Part shown: one piece after another, positions 28,688 to 37,631 of the stretch
How the letters are laid out: each line of letters begins with the position of its first letter
Numbering within the stretch: the stretch's first letter is position 1
DNA from: Salinicola corii
Lineage (GTDB): Bacteria > Pseudomonadota > Gammaproteobacteria > Pseudomonadales > Halomonadaceae
DNA length: 64,000 nt
Direction of reading: 5' to 3'
NCBI RefSeq assembly: GCF_008298015.1
Contig: NZ_VTPX01000005.1
Coordinates: forward strand, 1-64,000
Translations under genes and position numbers: made by a program
The notes under the pieces: model-generated
Database searches by the model: none
Seen by the model: only the letters and a program-made list of their open reading frames with translations
What the model was told of the DNA's origin: nothing

Positions 28688-30049
28688 TCAGAGGATCATC
28701 GCGGCGATCCAGCCGAACACCAGCAGCGGCACGTTGTAGTGCAGAAAGGTAGGTACCACGCTGTCCCAGATATGGTCATGCTGGCCGTCGGCATTGAGTC
28801 CGGCGGTGGGGCCCAGCGTGGAATCCGAGGCTGGCGAGCCGGCGTCGCCCAGCGCGGCCGCCGTTCCCACCAGCGCGGTCGTCGCCAACGGCGAGAAGCC
28901 GAAGCTCAGCGCCAGCGGCACATAGAGCGAGGCGATGATCGGGATGGTGGAAAACGACGAGCCGATGCCCATGGTGATGAACAGCCCCACGAGCAGCATG
29001 ATCAGTGCGGCCAGCCCTTTGTGATCGCCGATCATCGCCGCGGAGCTGGTCACCAGGCTATCCACCGAGCCGGTCGCCTGCATCACCCCGGCGAAACCCG
29101 CAGCCGCAATCATGATGAAACCGACCTGGGCCATCATCCGCATGCCTTCGGTAAAGACGTCGTCCTGCGCACGCCAGCGAAACACCCCGCTGACCGACAG
29201 CAGCGCGAAACCGAACAGTCCGCCCAGCACCATCGAGTCGGTCAACAGCTGAACGACCACCGTGCCGGCCAGTGACGCCGCCAGCACGATCTTCTGCCAG
29301 CCACGGAGACCGGCGTCTTCATCGAAGTCCGTCGCGGGCTGCTCGTCATCTCGCTGCCCCACCAGCGCCCGGTCGTCATAATGTCGTCGACGGCGATAGC
29401 TGAAAAACACGGCTACCAGCAACCCCACCGCCATGCCGCCAATCGGCATCGCCATGGCCAGCGGCACCTGGGCCGCCTCGACCTGAAGACCCAACTCCGC
29501 ACCGCTGGTGTTGAGGTTGTTGAGCAGGATGTCGTTGAGAAAGATGGCCCCGAATCCCACCGGCAACAGCATGTAAGGGGCGGTGATGCCGAAGGTGATC
29601 ACACAGGCCACGGCGCGGCGATCGAGTTCGAGCCGGTTCATCAGCGTTAGCAGTGGCGGCACCAGGATCGGAATGAAGGCGATATGCACCGGAATCAGAT
29701 TCTGCGAACTGATCGCCGCCAGCAGCAGGCAGCCCAGCAGCGCCAGTACCACGCGACGCGGGCGAGCGCCGGCGCCCTCGAGATGGAATCGCTGGACGGC
29801 GCGCCGGGCCAGACCCTGGGTGATACCCGAACGCGAGAGCGCTACCGCGAAAGCCCCCAGCACCGCATAGGAGATCGCTACCGTCGCCCCGTTGCCCAGG
29901 CCGCCGTTGAAGGCCTCCAGAATGGCATCGAGCGGCATGCCCGCATAAAGCCCGCCCGCGATGGCGGCAACGATCAGCGCGAACACGACCGACACCCGCG
30001 CCAGACTCAACGTGACCATGATCAGGATGGCCAGCACCACAGCATTCAT
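28688..30049 (-). CDS. Na+/H+ antiporter family membrane transporter (YuiF/NhaC-like)
   Basis: A 453-residue membrane protein with about twelve helices. The layout and motifs (ISYAVLGAFAVALSRSG, MGIGSSFSTIPIIASLYVPLALSFGFSP, GDAGSPASDSTLGPTAGLNADGQHDHIWD) match the Na+/H+ antiporter-like family that includes Bacillus YuiF. Members may exchange sodium for protons or carry amino acids. A cytoplasmic loop near residues 215-245 is rich in charged residues. It lies 97 bp upstream of the M42 gene on the same strand. Confidence 0.8.
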   Translation of the reverse strand: MNAVVLAILIMVTLSLARVSVVFALIVAAIAGGLYAGMPLDAILEAFNGGLGNGATVAISYAVLGAFAVALSRSGITQGLARRAVQRFHLEGAGARPRRVVLALLGCLLLAAISSQNLIPVHIAFIPILVPPLLTLMNRLELDRRAVACVITFGITAPYMLLPVGFGAIFLNDILLNNLNTSGAELGLQVEAAQVPLAMAMPIGGMAVGLLVAVFFSYRRRRHYDDRALVGQRDDEQPATDFDEDAGLRGWQKIVLAASLAGTVVVQLLTDSMVLGGLFGFALLSVSGVFRWRAQDDVFTEGMRMMAQVGFIMIAAAGFAGVMQATGSVDSLVTSSAAMIGDHKGLAALIMLLVGLFITMGIGSSFSTIPIIASLYVPLALSFGFSPLATTALVGTAAALGDAGSPASDSTLGPTAGLNADGQHDHIWDSVVPTFLHYNVPLLVFGWIAAMIL

Positions 30050-30411
30050 GCATCGCCTCTTTTCGAACCGTGAAAGGTGCCCATCGAACGCTGCCGACGG
30101 ACGAAGCCGACGATGATATCGACCCAGTCACTGAACGCCAGAAAAATCCGAGCAGAGCGATGTACCCTCGCCGCCAGGTCTGGCAGGGAGACGAGTCCGC
30201 GAGTTACCGGACTCACCGCCGGTTACCAAACGCCCCAATATCGGTAAACCCGCTGACAAAAAACCTCATTCATTTTCGACCCGGGCCCCTTAAGCTCGAT
30301 TGACGATAACGACCGGCGCAGGAAGCGTCGGCGGGGATGGCTCACCGGTGGAACGCCGGGAGACTCCGGGGTGATTGAAGGGGCTGATTCAGCAACTTCA
30401 GGAACGGCGAC
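30050..30411. other. Intergenic region without recognised gene
   Basis: A 362-bp divergent gap between the antiporter gene and the sulfotransferase cluster. No convincing coding frame or RNA gene was seen. It must hold both promoters. AGGAACGG at 30400-30407 serves the downstream ATG. Confidence 0.5.
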
Positions 30412-31749
30412 ATGCACAATGCGGATCGTGCCGGCTTCGCCATCTTCTGCGTGGCGATTGCCTTCATGGCTTTCATCGGGGGCGCCTTCGTCATTCTGAC
30501 GAAATCGTTCCCCTACACCTATCTCGACGATGCCCACAAGGCGGCGGTTGCCGTCATCGCGCAGCAGTCCGACAACGACCTCTATACCGATACCGACCTG
30601 TGGCGCGACGCCCGTCGGGACGACAGAGGCACCACCATCGACGATCCGGCCAAGGCCTACGAGGGCCTGACCCTCTACACCTCGGGGGACGGCACCTACG
30701 CCAACCTGGTCGACATGCGGGGAAACGTCGTGCACCGCTGGGAATTGCCCTACAGCGACGTCTGGGACACCAGCCCGACCGGCCGCGCCCCCCGCCCCGA
30801 CGATCGCATGTACTGGCGCAAGGCCAAACTCCTGCCCAATGGCGATCTGGTAGCCATGTACATCGCCGACAACGACACCCCGTGGGGATACGGCATCGTC
30901 AAACTCGATCCCGATTCACGGGTCATCTGGAAGTATCACGCCAGTACGCATCATGACCTGGATATCACCCCGGACGGCGATGTGATCACGCTGACCCACG
31001 AGTTCACTCAGCGGAAGGTGCCCGACTTCCAGGCGCTCTCCTACCCGTGGCTCGACGATTACCTGGTCAGGCTGGACGGGGAGACGGGCGAGGAGATCAG
31101 CAAGGTGTCGCTGGGCGACGCCTTCATCGACTCCCCTTTCGCCGGCCTCTTCTACTCGGTGCCGAGCTTCGCCACGGAAGATCCACTCCACACCAACAGC
31201 GTTCAGTATCTGGACGACGAACTGACCCGCAATTTCGCGCCGGCCGACGGCCGCAGCGGCCAGATCATGCTGTCGTTCCGGCACCCCGGGGCCGTGGCGC
31301 TGGTCGATCCGGACTCGGGGGAGATGACCTGGGCCATGAAAGGGCCATGGCTGGGCCAGCATTCGGCCCGTGTCCAGCCCAACGGCCACTTCACGCTGTT
31401 CGACAACCTTGGCAATTTCGAGCGGGGCAATCGCACCCGCATCCTGGAAGTGAACCCGAACGACGATGCGATTGTCGCAAGCTATAGCGGCAATGATGAA
31501 CATCCCTTCGACAGCGGCCTGCGCGGTGCCGCGCAAACGCTGCCCAACGGCAACCGGCTGATCACTGAATCCGATGGCGGCCGGCTGTTCGAGACGACTC
31601 CACAGGGGGAGATCGCCTGGGAGTTCATCAATCCCGCTCGCGGGGGTGACAAGGAGCAGTACGTCCCCGTGGTCTCATCGGGCCAGCGCATCGCCATTGC
31701 AAACCTCGACGCGGATTTCCGCGCCGATCTCGACACCACTGGGAGGTGA
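30412..31749 (+). CDS. Arylsulfotransferase (ASST) family beta-propeller protein, membrane-anchored
   Basis: A 445-residue protein with one N-terminal membrane segment (about residues 8-30), then a large domain with repeated propeller strands: LYTSGDGTYANLVDMRGNVVHRW, AKLLPNGDLVAMY, SSARVQPNGHFTLFDN-like and AQTLPNGNRLITESDGGRLFETT. These match the Arylsulfotran_2 family. Classical members transfer sulfate between phenols without PAPS in the periplasm. The substrate here is unknown and the catalytic His is not assigned. It heads a cluster ending in a PAPS-type sulfotransferase, so a sulfated product is plausible. Confidence 0.75.
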   Translation: MHNADRAGFAIFCVAIAFMAFIGGAFVILTKSFPYTYLDDAHKAAVAVIAQQSDNDLYTDTDLWRDARRDDRGTTIDDPAKAYEGLTLYTSGDGTYANLVDMRGNVVHRWELPYSDVWDTSPTGRAPRPDDRMYWRKAKLLPNGDLVAMYIADNDTPWGYGIVKLDPDSRVIWKYHASTHHDLDITPDGDVITLTHEFTQRKVPDFQALSYPWLDDYLVRLDGETGEEISKVSLGDAFIDSPFAGLFYSVPSFATEDPLHTNSVQYLDDELTRNFAPADGRSGQIMLSFRHPGAVALVDPDSGEMTWAMKGPWLGQHSARVQPNGHFTLFDNLGNFERGNRTRILEVNPNDDAIVASYSGNDEHPFDSGLRGAAQTLPNGNRLITESDGGRLFETTPQGEIAWEFINPARGGDKEQYVPVVSSGQRIAIANLDADFRADLDTTGR

Positions 31750-31754
31750 TCGTC

Positions 31755-32102
31755 ATGACGCGTTTGACCAAGCGATACGACAAGTTCCTGCCGACGGGCG
31801 TGCTGGCCGTCGGCGCCATTCTGCCGCTCACGGCCGAGGCCTACGTCGGCCCGGGCGCCGGCCTGAGCCTTCTCACGGCCCTATGGGGCATCATCGCCGC
31901 CGTCGGCATGGCTCTGTTCTTCGTCATCATGTGGCCGATCCGTCGCATGCGCCGCCGCCGCAAGGCCGAAGCCGCCGCGGCCTCGACGGGCGATTCATCC
32001 ACGGCTCAGGCCCGCACCGCTCAGGATCCCGAGTCGCCGCCGACCACCACCCGCGTCGAACACGCGCAGCGCGAGACGCCGCAAACCGACCACCGCTCGT
32101 GA
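31755..32102 (+). CDS. Small membrane protein with AYVGPGAG motif
   Basis: A 115-residue protein starting at ATG 31755, eight bases after GGGAGG. It has a signal-like segment (FLPTGVLAVGAILPLTAEA), then AYVGPGAGLSLL and a membrane helix (LLTALWGIIAAVGMALFFVIMWP). A basic stop (RRMRRRRK) and a low-complexity Ala/Thr/Gln tail follow. Similar YVGPGAG proteins occur next to sulfotransferase and envelope genes, but the function is unknown. It starts five bases after the ASST stop. Confidence 0.75.
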   Translation: MTRLTKRYDKFLPTGVLAVGAILPLTAEAYVGPGAGLSLLTALWGIIAAVGMALFFVIMWPIRRMRRRRKAEAAAASTGDSSTAQARTAQDPESPPTTTRVEHAQRETPQTDHRS

Positions 32103-32239
32103 ATTCGGGGTGACGGGTCGGGACCTCCCGGCTCGTCCCGATCATCGGTCGCGACGCGCGCAACCCTTCGCCATGAAACGTCACCACTCTCTTCGGCGCC
32201 GGACAACGCGCCGAAGACGGGCTCGTGTCAGGAGGACAC

Positions 32240-32956
32240 ATGGGTTTACTGAATCTGCCGGATCCGATCTTCGGCGCCATCGATGGCGGGATGGAGTCTT
32301 TCCTGCCGGCGACCGTGCGCTTGATCGTATGGGCGACGATCGCCGGCATCGGCACGCTGTTCCTGTATCGACTGGTATCGCCGCAAAGCAGGATCGGCAA
32401 CGCCAAACGCGAGGCCCGCGCCGCACGCCAGCGGCTCAACGAGTTCGACGGTGAGTTCAGCGACGCCGGTCCCCTGATCCGCAACCAGTTCCTCAGCGCC
32501 TTCAAGCATCTCGGACTGGTCTTTCTGCCCACGCTCGTCTCGATCCTGCCCCTCCTGGCGCTCCTGACCTGGCTGGAGAGCTACTACGCCCACGCGATGC
32601 CGGCGGATGGCGCTACACCGACCGTGCAGGTCACGCCGGATACCTACGACGCGCAGTGGGTCCAGCAGAACGATGCTCCCCACGTGATCGTCAACGACAG
32701 CGATAGCGAGTTGGCCAACGTCGCCATGACGGCGCCGATCCCGGTGATCGAGCAACGCCAATGGTGGAACTGGCTGGCCGCCAACCCATTGGGTTATCTG
32801 TCCGCGGAAAGCGGTATAGAGCGGATCGTCTTCGATCTGCCGGAACCCGAGTACCTTCCGTTCGGGCCGGGCTGGATGCGCCACTGGCTGGCGGTCTTCT
32901 TTCCGATCATGACGATCGTCTCTCTCATCACCTATCGCTGGGCGAAAATCGAATGA
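32240..32956 (+). CDS. Membrane protein with EMC3/DUF106-like layout, unknown function
   Basis: A 238-residue protein starting at ATG 32240 after AGGAGG. Segments: helix at about 22-44, a charged helical stretch (NAKREARAARQRLNEFDGEF), a Q/F-rich helix entering the membrane pair LGLVFLPTLVSILPLLALLTWLESYY, a periplasmic domain (about 120-200) and a final helix near 215-232. The order helix, coiled segment, hydrophobic pair resembles DUF106/EMC3 relatives of YidC. This is by eye only. Its stop overlaps the sulfotransferase ATG by four bases. Confidence 0.7.
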   Translation: MGLLNLPDPIFGAIDGGMESFLPATVRLIVWATIAGIGTLFLYRLVSPQSRIGNAKREARAARQRLNEFDGEFSDAGPLIRNQFLSAFKHLGLVFLPTLVSILPLLALLTWLESYYAHAMPADGATPTVQVTPDTYDAQWVQQNDAPHVIVNDSDSELANVAMTAPIPVIEQRQWWNWLAANPLGYLSAESGIERIVFDLPEPEYLPFGPGWMRHWLAVFFPIMTIVSLITYRWAKIE

Positions 32957-34134
32957 GCCACTTTGATTCCGACGATTCGACGCCCCGAGCTGCCAGGGCA
33001 GGCAACGCCAAAAACGACGCGGCCGCCAGCGGAGACATCAGCGATCCGGGCTTCGTGGTCCCCGGCTGGATGCACTGGCTGGGTGGCTGGATTCACCGCA
33101 AGCCCGGGACCTGGATCAAGCTCGGCAATCTGGAAACGCGAGCGGTGCAGGATGCGATCGCCGACAAGCGCGTCGACCGCCCCGTCTACGTCGCCGGCCT
33201 GGCACGCTCGGGCACGACGATTCTGCTCGAGCACCTGGCCTCGCACCCGGACGTCGCGACCCACCGCTACGTCGACTTCCCTCCCCTGCTGACGCCCTAC
33301 TGGTGGAACCGCTGGCTCGCTCGAGTCCCCAATTCCCAGGAGCAAGCCCAGGAGCGCGCCCACAAGGACGGTATCGAAGTGACATCGCAGAGCCCGGAGG
33401 CGTTCGAGGAGATGCTGTGGATGGCCTTCTTCCCCGATATCCACGACCCGACCCAGAGCTCGGTGAAAGGACGCGATGCCGAGCATCCCGCCTTCGAGCG
33501 CTTCTACGACGACCACGTGCGCAAGCTGCTTGCCATACGTGAGCGCCAGCGCTACGTCGCCAAGGGCAACTACAACCTGGTGCGACTGGGCTATCTGCAC
33601 CGACTCTATCCGCGGGCGAAATTCATCCTGGTGATTCGCGACCCGGTCTGGCACATCGCCTCGCTGATGAAGCAGCAGAAGCTGTTCGTCGCCGGCGAGA
33701 CCAGCGAACCGCGAGCGCTGGAGCACATGCGCCGGGTGGGACATTACGAGTTCGGCCTCGACCGGCGGGCGATCAACGTGGGCAACGACGAGGAGACCCG
33801 ACACATTACCACGCTGTGGGAATCCGACAACGAAGTCGAGGGTTGGGCTCGCTACTGGGCAGCAATCTACGCCCACGTCGCCGATACGCTGGATGCCGAT
33901 CCCGAGTTGAAAAAGGCGTGCCTGATCGTGCGTTACGAAGCGCTCTGCGGCCAGCCCCATGACAAGCTGCAGGCCGTCTTCGATCACGCCGAACTGACCC
34001 TCGACCCCGAGACGCTGGCCGAAGCCGCCAGCGGCCTGCACGCGCCAACCTATTACCAACCCGGGTTCAATGAGGCGGAACTGGCCATGATCGCAGAGAT
34101 TACCGGCCCCGTGGCGACGCGATTCGGGTACTAG
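32953..34134 (+). CDS. Sulfotransferase family protein (PAPS-dependent type)
   Basis: A 393-residue cytoplasmic enzyme. The 5'-phosphosulfate loop is VYVAGLARSGTTILLEHLASHP near residue 80. The 3'-phosphate-binding segment is YPRAKFILVIRDPVWHIASLMKQQ near residue 220. An acidic catalytic region and a C-terminal YEALCGQPHDKLQAVFDHAEL block follow, as in Sulfotransfer_3 proteins. ATG 32953 overlaps the previous stop. It ends the four-gene cluster 30412-34134 and is followed by a bidirectional terminator. The acceptor is unknown. Confidence 0.85.
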   Translation: MSHFDSDDSTPRAARAGNAKNDAAASGDISDPGFVVPGWMHWLGGWIHRKPGTWIKLGNLETRAVQDAIADKRVDRPVYVAGLARSGTTILLEHLASHPDVATHRYVDFPPLLTPYWWNRWLARVPNSQEQAQERAHKDGIEVTSQSPEAFEEMLWMAFFPDIHDPTQSSVKGRDAEHPAFERFYDDHVRKLLAIRERQRYVAKGNYNLVRLGYLHRLYPRAKFILVIRDPVWHIASLMKQQKLFVAGETSEPRALEHMRRVGHYEFGLDRRAINVGNDEETRHITTLWESDNEVEGWARYWAAIYAHVADTLDADPELKKACLIVRYEALCGQPHDKLQAVFDHAELTLDPETLAEAASGLHAPTYYQPGFNEAELAMIAEITGPVATRFGY

Positions 34135-34197
34135 TGGCGGGCGATCAGCCGCGAGCTGCACGAGGGTAGCCGGTATCAGAATGGCGCTGAAATTCTG

Positions 34198-34232
34198 AAA
34201 AAGCGGGGCGGCCCAAGGCCGCCCCGCTTTCT
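34198..34232. terminator. Bidirectional intrinsic terminator
   Basis: AAGCGGGGCGGCC and GGCCGCCCCGCTT form a 13-bp perfect stem with loop CAA. TTTCTTCTT follows on the plus side and five T on the minus side, between convergent sulfotransferase and opgD genes. Confidence 0.9.
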
Positions 34233-34253
34233 TCTTGCAACTCGTTGACCGGC

Positions 34254-35906
34254 CTAGACTGCCGCGGGATGTGCCGGATACTCCCGCTCGTCCGGCGGAG
34301 TCGGGAAGTACTGGAAGAGCCAGGTTTCACTCACCGTGTTGCCGTCGGCGGAGAGGTTCAGTCGCATATTGATCGGGTCGGTGGAATCACTGGTCGGATA
34401 CCAGTCGAACTGTATGCGGAAACCCTGAATCTCTTCGATCCACAGGATGTCGAGCTGCTTGACGTCGCCCTCCGGCACATCGAGCTGGGTCTTGATGTCG
34501 ATGCCATTATCGTAGAAGTGCTTGAGCTCGCCACCGGTGAAATCCACCGCGATGCGTTTGGCCCAGACTTTCGGATAGTGCTCGCCCGGTGCCCAACCCT
34601 CGGGGAAACCGCCGATACCGGTGAACGTCTTGCGTACACGGGCCAGGTCGGGCTTCACCGGCGGCTGCGCGCTCCAGTAGAGCTTGTAACCATAATTGAG
34701 TTCCTGCCCCGGCTCGATTGCCTTCTCGGGCTTCCAGAACGCCACCACGTTGTCCATGGTCTCGCCGGTGGTAGGGATCTCCAGCATCTGGATCTCGCCC
34801 TTGCCCCACTGCCCCTTGGGCTCGACCCACAGACTCGGACGCTTGTGGTAGTTGGCGACGATGTCTTCGTAATGGCTGAAATCGTGATCGGTCTGCAGCA
34901 GCCCGAAGCCCCTGGGGTTGTCATCGCCGAAGGTGTTGAACTGGACCCGCGGCGGATTGTTGAGGGGGCGGCAGACCCATTCGCCGTTGCCGAGCCACAT
35001 CGACAGCCGGTCGGAGTCGTGAATCTGCGGATGGAAGGTCAGGCACATGTCGCGCTGCTGGGTACCGCAACTGAACATGCTGGTCATCGGGGTGATGCCG
35101 AGCTGGGCGATCGACTTGCGCGGGTAGAGATGCTTGTCGATATCCATGACTACACGCTCGTCCTCGCAATGGATGACGAAGCGATAGGCACCGGCCAGGC
35201 TCGGGGCATCCAGCAGCGCATAGGCGGTAAAGGTCGTCGCACCGGGCTTGGGCGTCTCGAACCAGAAACGGGTAAAGGCCGGAAACTCCTCGGTCTTGCC
35301 GTCGCTGTAAGTGTTGACCGTCACGCCGCGGGCGGACAGACCGTACTGATAGGTGTCATCGACGGCACGGAAGTAGCTGGCTCCCAGAAACGAGACGATA
35401 TCGCGCTCGGTCAGCGACGGCTCCTTGAACACGCGGAAACCGGCGAAGCCGAGGTCGCCCTGCCCCTCGAGCTGGGAGACATCGACGTCGGCCCGGGAGT
35501 AATCGAACAGGTCTGGCCGGAAATGGATCTCCTTGGCCTGCTGAGTCTGCGGATCGATGGAGTACATCCGAACCGGCTGGTTGAATCCCATGCCAACGTG
35601 AAAGAACTGGATATCGAGCGGACCGTTCATGCTGTTCCACAGCGAATGAGCGGGATCGTAGCCGATGGCGTTGTACTTCTGCGGTGTGAGGTTGGCCAAG
35701 GTCGGAGGTAGCTGCTCGACGGTGCTCTGATAAGCCTTGGCGGCCAGCTCCCGGGCAAATCCCTGCAGCCACTCGAAACTGAAAGAAGAAGCCTCGCCAT
35801 CGGCGATATCACTGGTGGCGCGCGCCGCCGCGAACAGCGGCGCCGAAGGCAACCCATACCAGGCAGCCAGGGCAATCGCGCTTTTCAGCACACTTCTACG
35901 ATCCAT
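34254..35906 (-). CDS. opgD: Periplasmic glucan biosynthesis protein OpgD (MdoD)
   Basis: A 550-residue OpgD-family protein, acting in the periplasm on osmoregulated periplasmic glucans. The start at 35906 ([16 protein letters not shown]) gives a twin-arginine signal ending near FAAARA; a GTG two codons upstream is possible. The body has the MdoG fold features: [18 protein letters not shown] near residue 85, [34 protein letters not shown] and [23 protein letters not shown]-type residues. A Tat signal is normal for OpgD and not for OpgG. It stands alone. Confidence 0.9.
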   Translation of the reverse strand: MDRRSVLKSAIALAAWYGLPSAPLFAAARATSDIADGEASSFSFEWLQGFARELAAKAYQSTVEQLPPTLANLTPQKYNAIGYDPAHSLWNSMNGPLDIQFFHVGMGFNQPVRMYSIDPQTQQAKEIHFRPDLFDYSRADVDVSQLEGQGDLGFAGFRVFKEPSLTERDIVSFLGASYFRAVDDTYQYGLSARGVTVNTYSDGKTEEFPAFTRFWFETPKPGATTFTAYALLDAPSLAGAYRFVIHCEDERVVMDIDKHLYPRKSIAQLGITPMTSMFSCGTQQRDMCLTFHPQIHDSDRLSMWLGNGEWVCRPLNNPPRVQFNTFGDDNPRGFGLLQTDHDFSHYEDIVANYHKRPSLWVEPKGQWGKGEIQMLEIPTTGETMDNVVAFWKPEKAIEPGQELNYGYKLYWSAQPPVKPDLARVRKTFTGIGGFPEGWAPGEHYPKVWAKRIAVDFTGGELKHFYDNGIDIKTQLDVPEGDVKQLDILWIEEIQGFRIQFDWYPTSDSTDPINMRLNLSADGNTVSETWLFQYFPTPPDEREYPAHPAAV

Positions 35907-36116
35907 GAACACCCCATCCTTTGTCTGTCGGCAGTCGAACTGAGAGCATACCCGATCGTCTCGGATCAGGCCGCATCGGAGAAAATCCCTCTTCAGACGC
36001 CAATGCCATCCGAGGGTTCCCCGGCGGCAAGCCGGCCTGGCCCCATCCCGCGCACCGGTATTCGCCAGCCCCGTCGACTCGCCGTTGGTGGCATCGTCGA
36101 CCCATGGTTGGCGTGC

Positions 36117-36275
36117 TAGGGTTTCGTACGAAAAGTCGGCGAGCGATGACCAGACAAGGCAAAAAACAGCGAAGACGGACCGGGCTGGCGCACCAGTTTA
36201 CGGGGTGTAAATGAGTACTTTGAGCTGTTTTTTAACGCCGTATGGCCGAGCGCAGGCAGTTTTCGTACAAAGCCT
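36117..36275. mobile_element. 159-bp foldback MITE-like element or IS remnant
   Basis: The ends are inverse copies: GGGTTTCGTACGAAAAGT at left, and at right (inverted) GGCTTTGTACGAAAACT. TA flanks both ends. Internal parts are also inversely related (GGCAAAAAACAGC at 36158-36170 and GCTGTTTTTTAACGCC near 36224-36239), so the whole element can fold. It has no transposase gene. It lies in the 411-bp gap between opgD and the FMN dehydrogenase; nothing else was seen there. Confidence 0.65.
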
Positions 36276-36317
36276 AACGTCGATTCCATCACTGTTCTGC
36301 CAACATCGAGAGACCCC

Positions 36318-37574
36318 GTGAAACGACGCTACTCCTCGCACTATGCCTGGCGCCGCGCCCAGAGCACCGATGAACTCGCCTGGATGGCACGCCAACGTCT
36401 TCCAGCCTTCGCCTGGGAGTATGTTCACGGCGGCTCGGAAGACGAGATCACGCTCGGCGACAACCGCCATGCCTTCGCTGCCTGGGGTTGGCAGCCGCGT
36501 ACGCTGATCGACGTCGAAGCCAGAGACAGCCGCACCCAGTTGCTGAATGGCCCTGCCGAACTGCCGTTGGCGATTGCCCCGACCGGCTACAACGGCATGC
36601 TGTGGCGCGATGGCGATATCGCGCTGGCCCGTGCGGCCGCCAGCCGAGGTATACCGTTCACCCTGAGCACCGTCTCCTGCACGAGCCTCGAAGACCTCAG
36701 GAAAGCGGTACCGGACGTACGACTGTGGTTTCAGCTCTACGTGCTGGATGATGAAGCCGTTCGCAACGACATGCTCGAGCGGGCGAAGAACGTCGGCGTC
36801 GAAACGCTGATGGTCACGACGGACACCGTGGTGCTGGGGCGTCGCGAATGGGATTCGAGAAGCTACCTCAATCCCCGGCGCCTGGCGCTGCCCTATCTGC
36901 TGGATGCCGGCCTGCATCCGCAATGGGCCTATCGCGCGCTCTGGCCTCGAGGGCTGCCGACGCTGGGCAACCTGATGAAGTATCTACCCAGGGAACAGCA
37001 GAGTGCGGGCAGCGCGGCTGGCTACATCAACCAGCGCATGACGCGCCGACTGACCTGGGAGGTGCTGGCCGACATTCGCCAGCGCTGGCCCGGCAAGCTG
37101 CTGGTCAAGGGGATTCTCAATGCCGAGGACGCACTCGAGGCCAGGCGCATCGGTGCCGACGGCGTGATCGTCACCAACCACGGCGGCCGCCAGCTCGACG
37201 GCGCGCCGGCGACGCTGGATGCGCTGCCCGAGGTCGTCGACGCGGTGGGAGATTCGATGCACGTGCTGCTCGACAGCGGCATTCGCCGCGGTAGCGACAT
37301 CGCCAAGGCCGTGGCGCTGGGCGCCGAAGGCGTGCTCTGCGGCCGCGCCACGCTCTACGGCCTGGCGCTGGGCGGAGAGGCCGGGGCGGCCCATGCCATC
37401 GACCTGCTCAAGGATCAGTTGCACAACCTGATGGCGCAGCTGGGACGGCCATCCCTCGAGCAGATCGACCGCCGCTGCCTGCGGCGCTCCCCCTATGCAT
37501 CGACCCGGGGCGATCTACCCCAACGCCCTAGCGACACCCTGCCGGGTGGAGAGACGCCGGGGGACGTGCCTTGA
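36318..37574 (+). CDS. FMN-dependent alpha-hydroxy-acid dehydrogenase (LldD/MdlB-like)
   Basis: A 418-residue flavoenzyme oxidising an L-2-hydroxy acid such as lactate or mandelate. Visible residues: the AWEYVHGGSEDEITL N-terminal block, LAIAPTGYNGMLW, FTLSTVSCTSLEDL, WFQLYVLDDE (Gln and Tyr), LLVKGILNAEDA (Lys), the catalytic His in VTNHGGRQLDGAPATLDALPEV, and DSGIRRGSDIAKAVALGAEGVLCGR. The start is GTG 36318 with a weak Shine-Dalgarno. The last 30 residues are low complexity. The exact substrate is not deducible. Confidence 0.87.
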   Translation: MKRRYSSHYAWRRAQSTDELAWMARQRLPAFAWEYVHGGSEDEITLGDNRHAFAAWGWQPRTLIDVEARDSRTQLLNGPAELPLAIAPTGYNGMLWRDGDIALARAAASRGIPFTLSTVSCTSLEDLRKAVPDVRLWFQLYVLDDEAVRNDMLERAKNVGVETLMVTTDTVVLGRREWDSRSYLNPRRLALPYLLDAGLHPQWAYRALWPRGLPTLGNLMKYLPREQQSAGSAAGYINQRMTRRLTWEVLADIRQRWPGKLLVKGILNAEDALEARRIGADGVIVTNHGGRQLDGAPATLDALPEVVDAVGDSMHVLLDSGIRRGSDIAKAVALGAEGVLCGRATLYGLALGGEAGAAHAIDLLKDQLHNLMAQLGRPSLEQIDRRCLRRSPYASTRGDLPQRPSDTLPGGETPGDVP

Positions 37575-37631
37575 GCGCCATCCGCGCATTCGATGGCGAG
37601 CAATCCTGTAGAGCGGTATCGGATGTTCGGC

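Noticed and set aside
27373-28752. 459-codon plus-strand frame opposite the M42 peptidase
   Set aside because: No recognisable domain, and it overlaps a conserved metallopeptidase with all metal ligands on the other strand.
34245-35711. 488-codon plus-strand frame opposite opgD
   Set aside because: Shadow of opgD, which has a Tat signal and family motifs over its full length.
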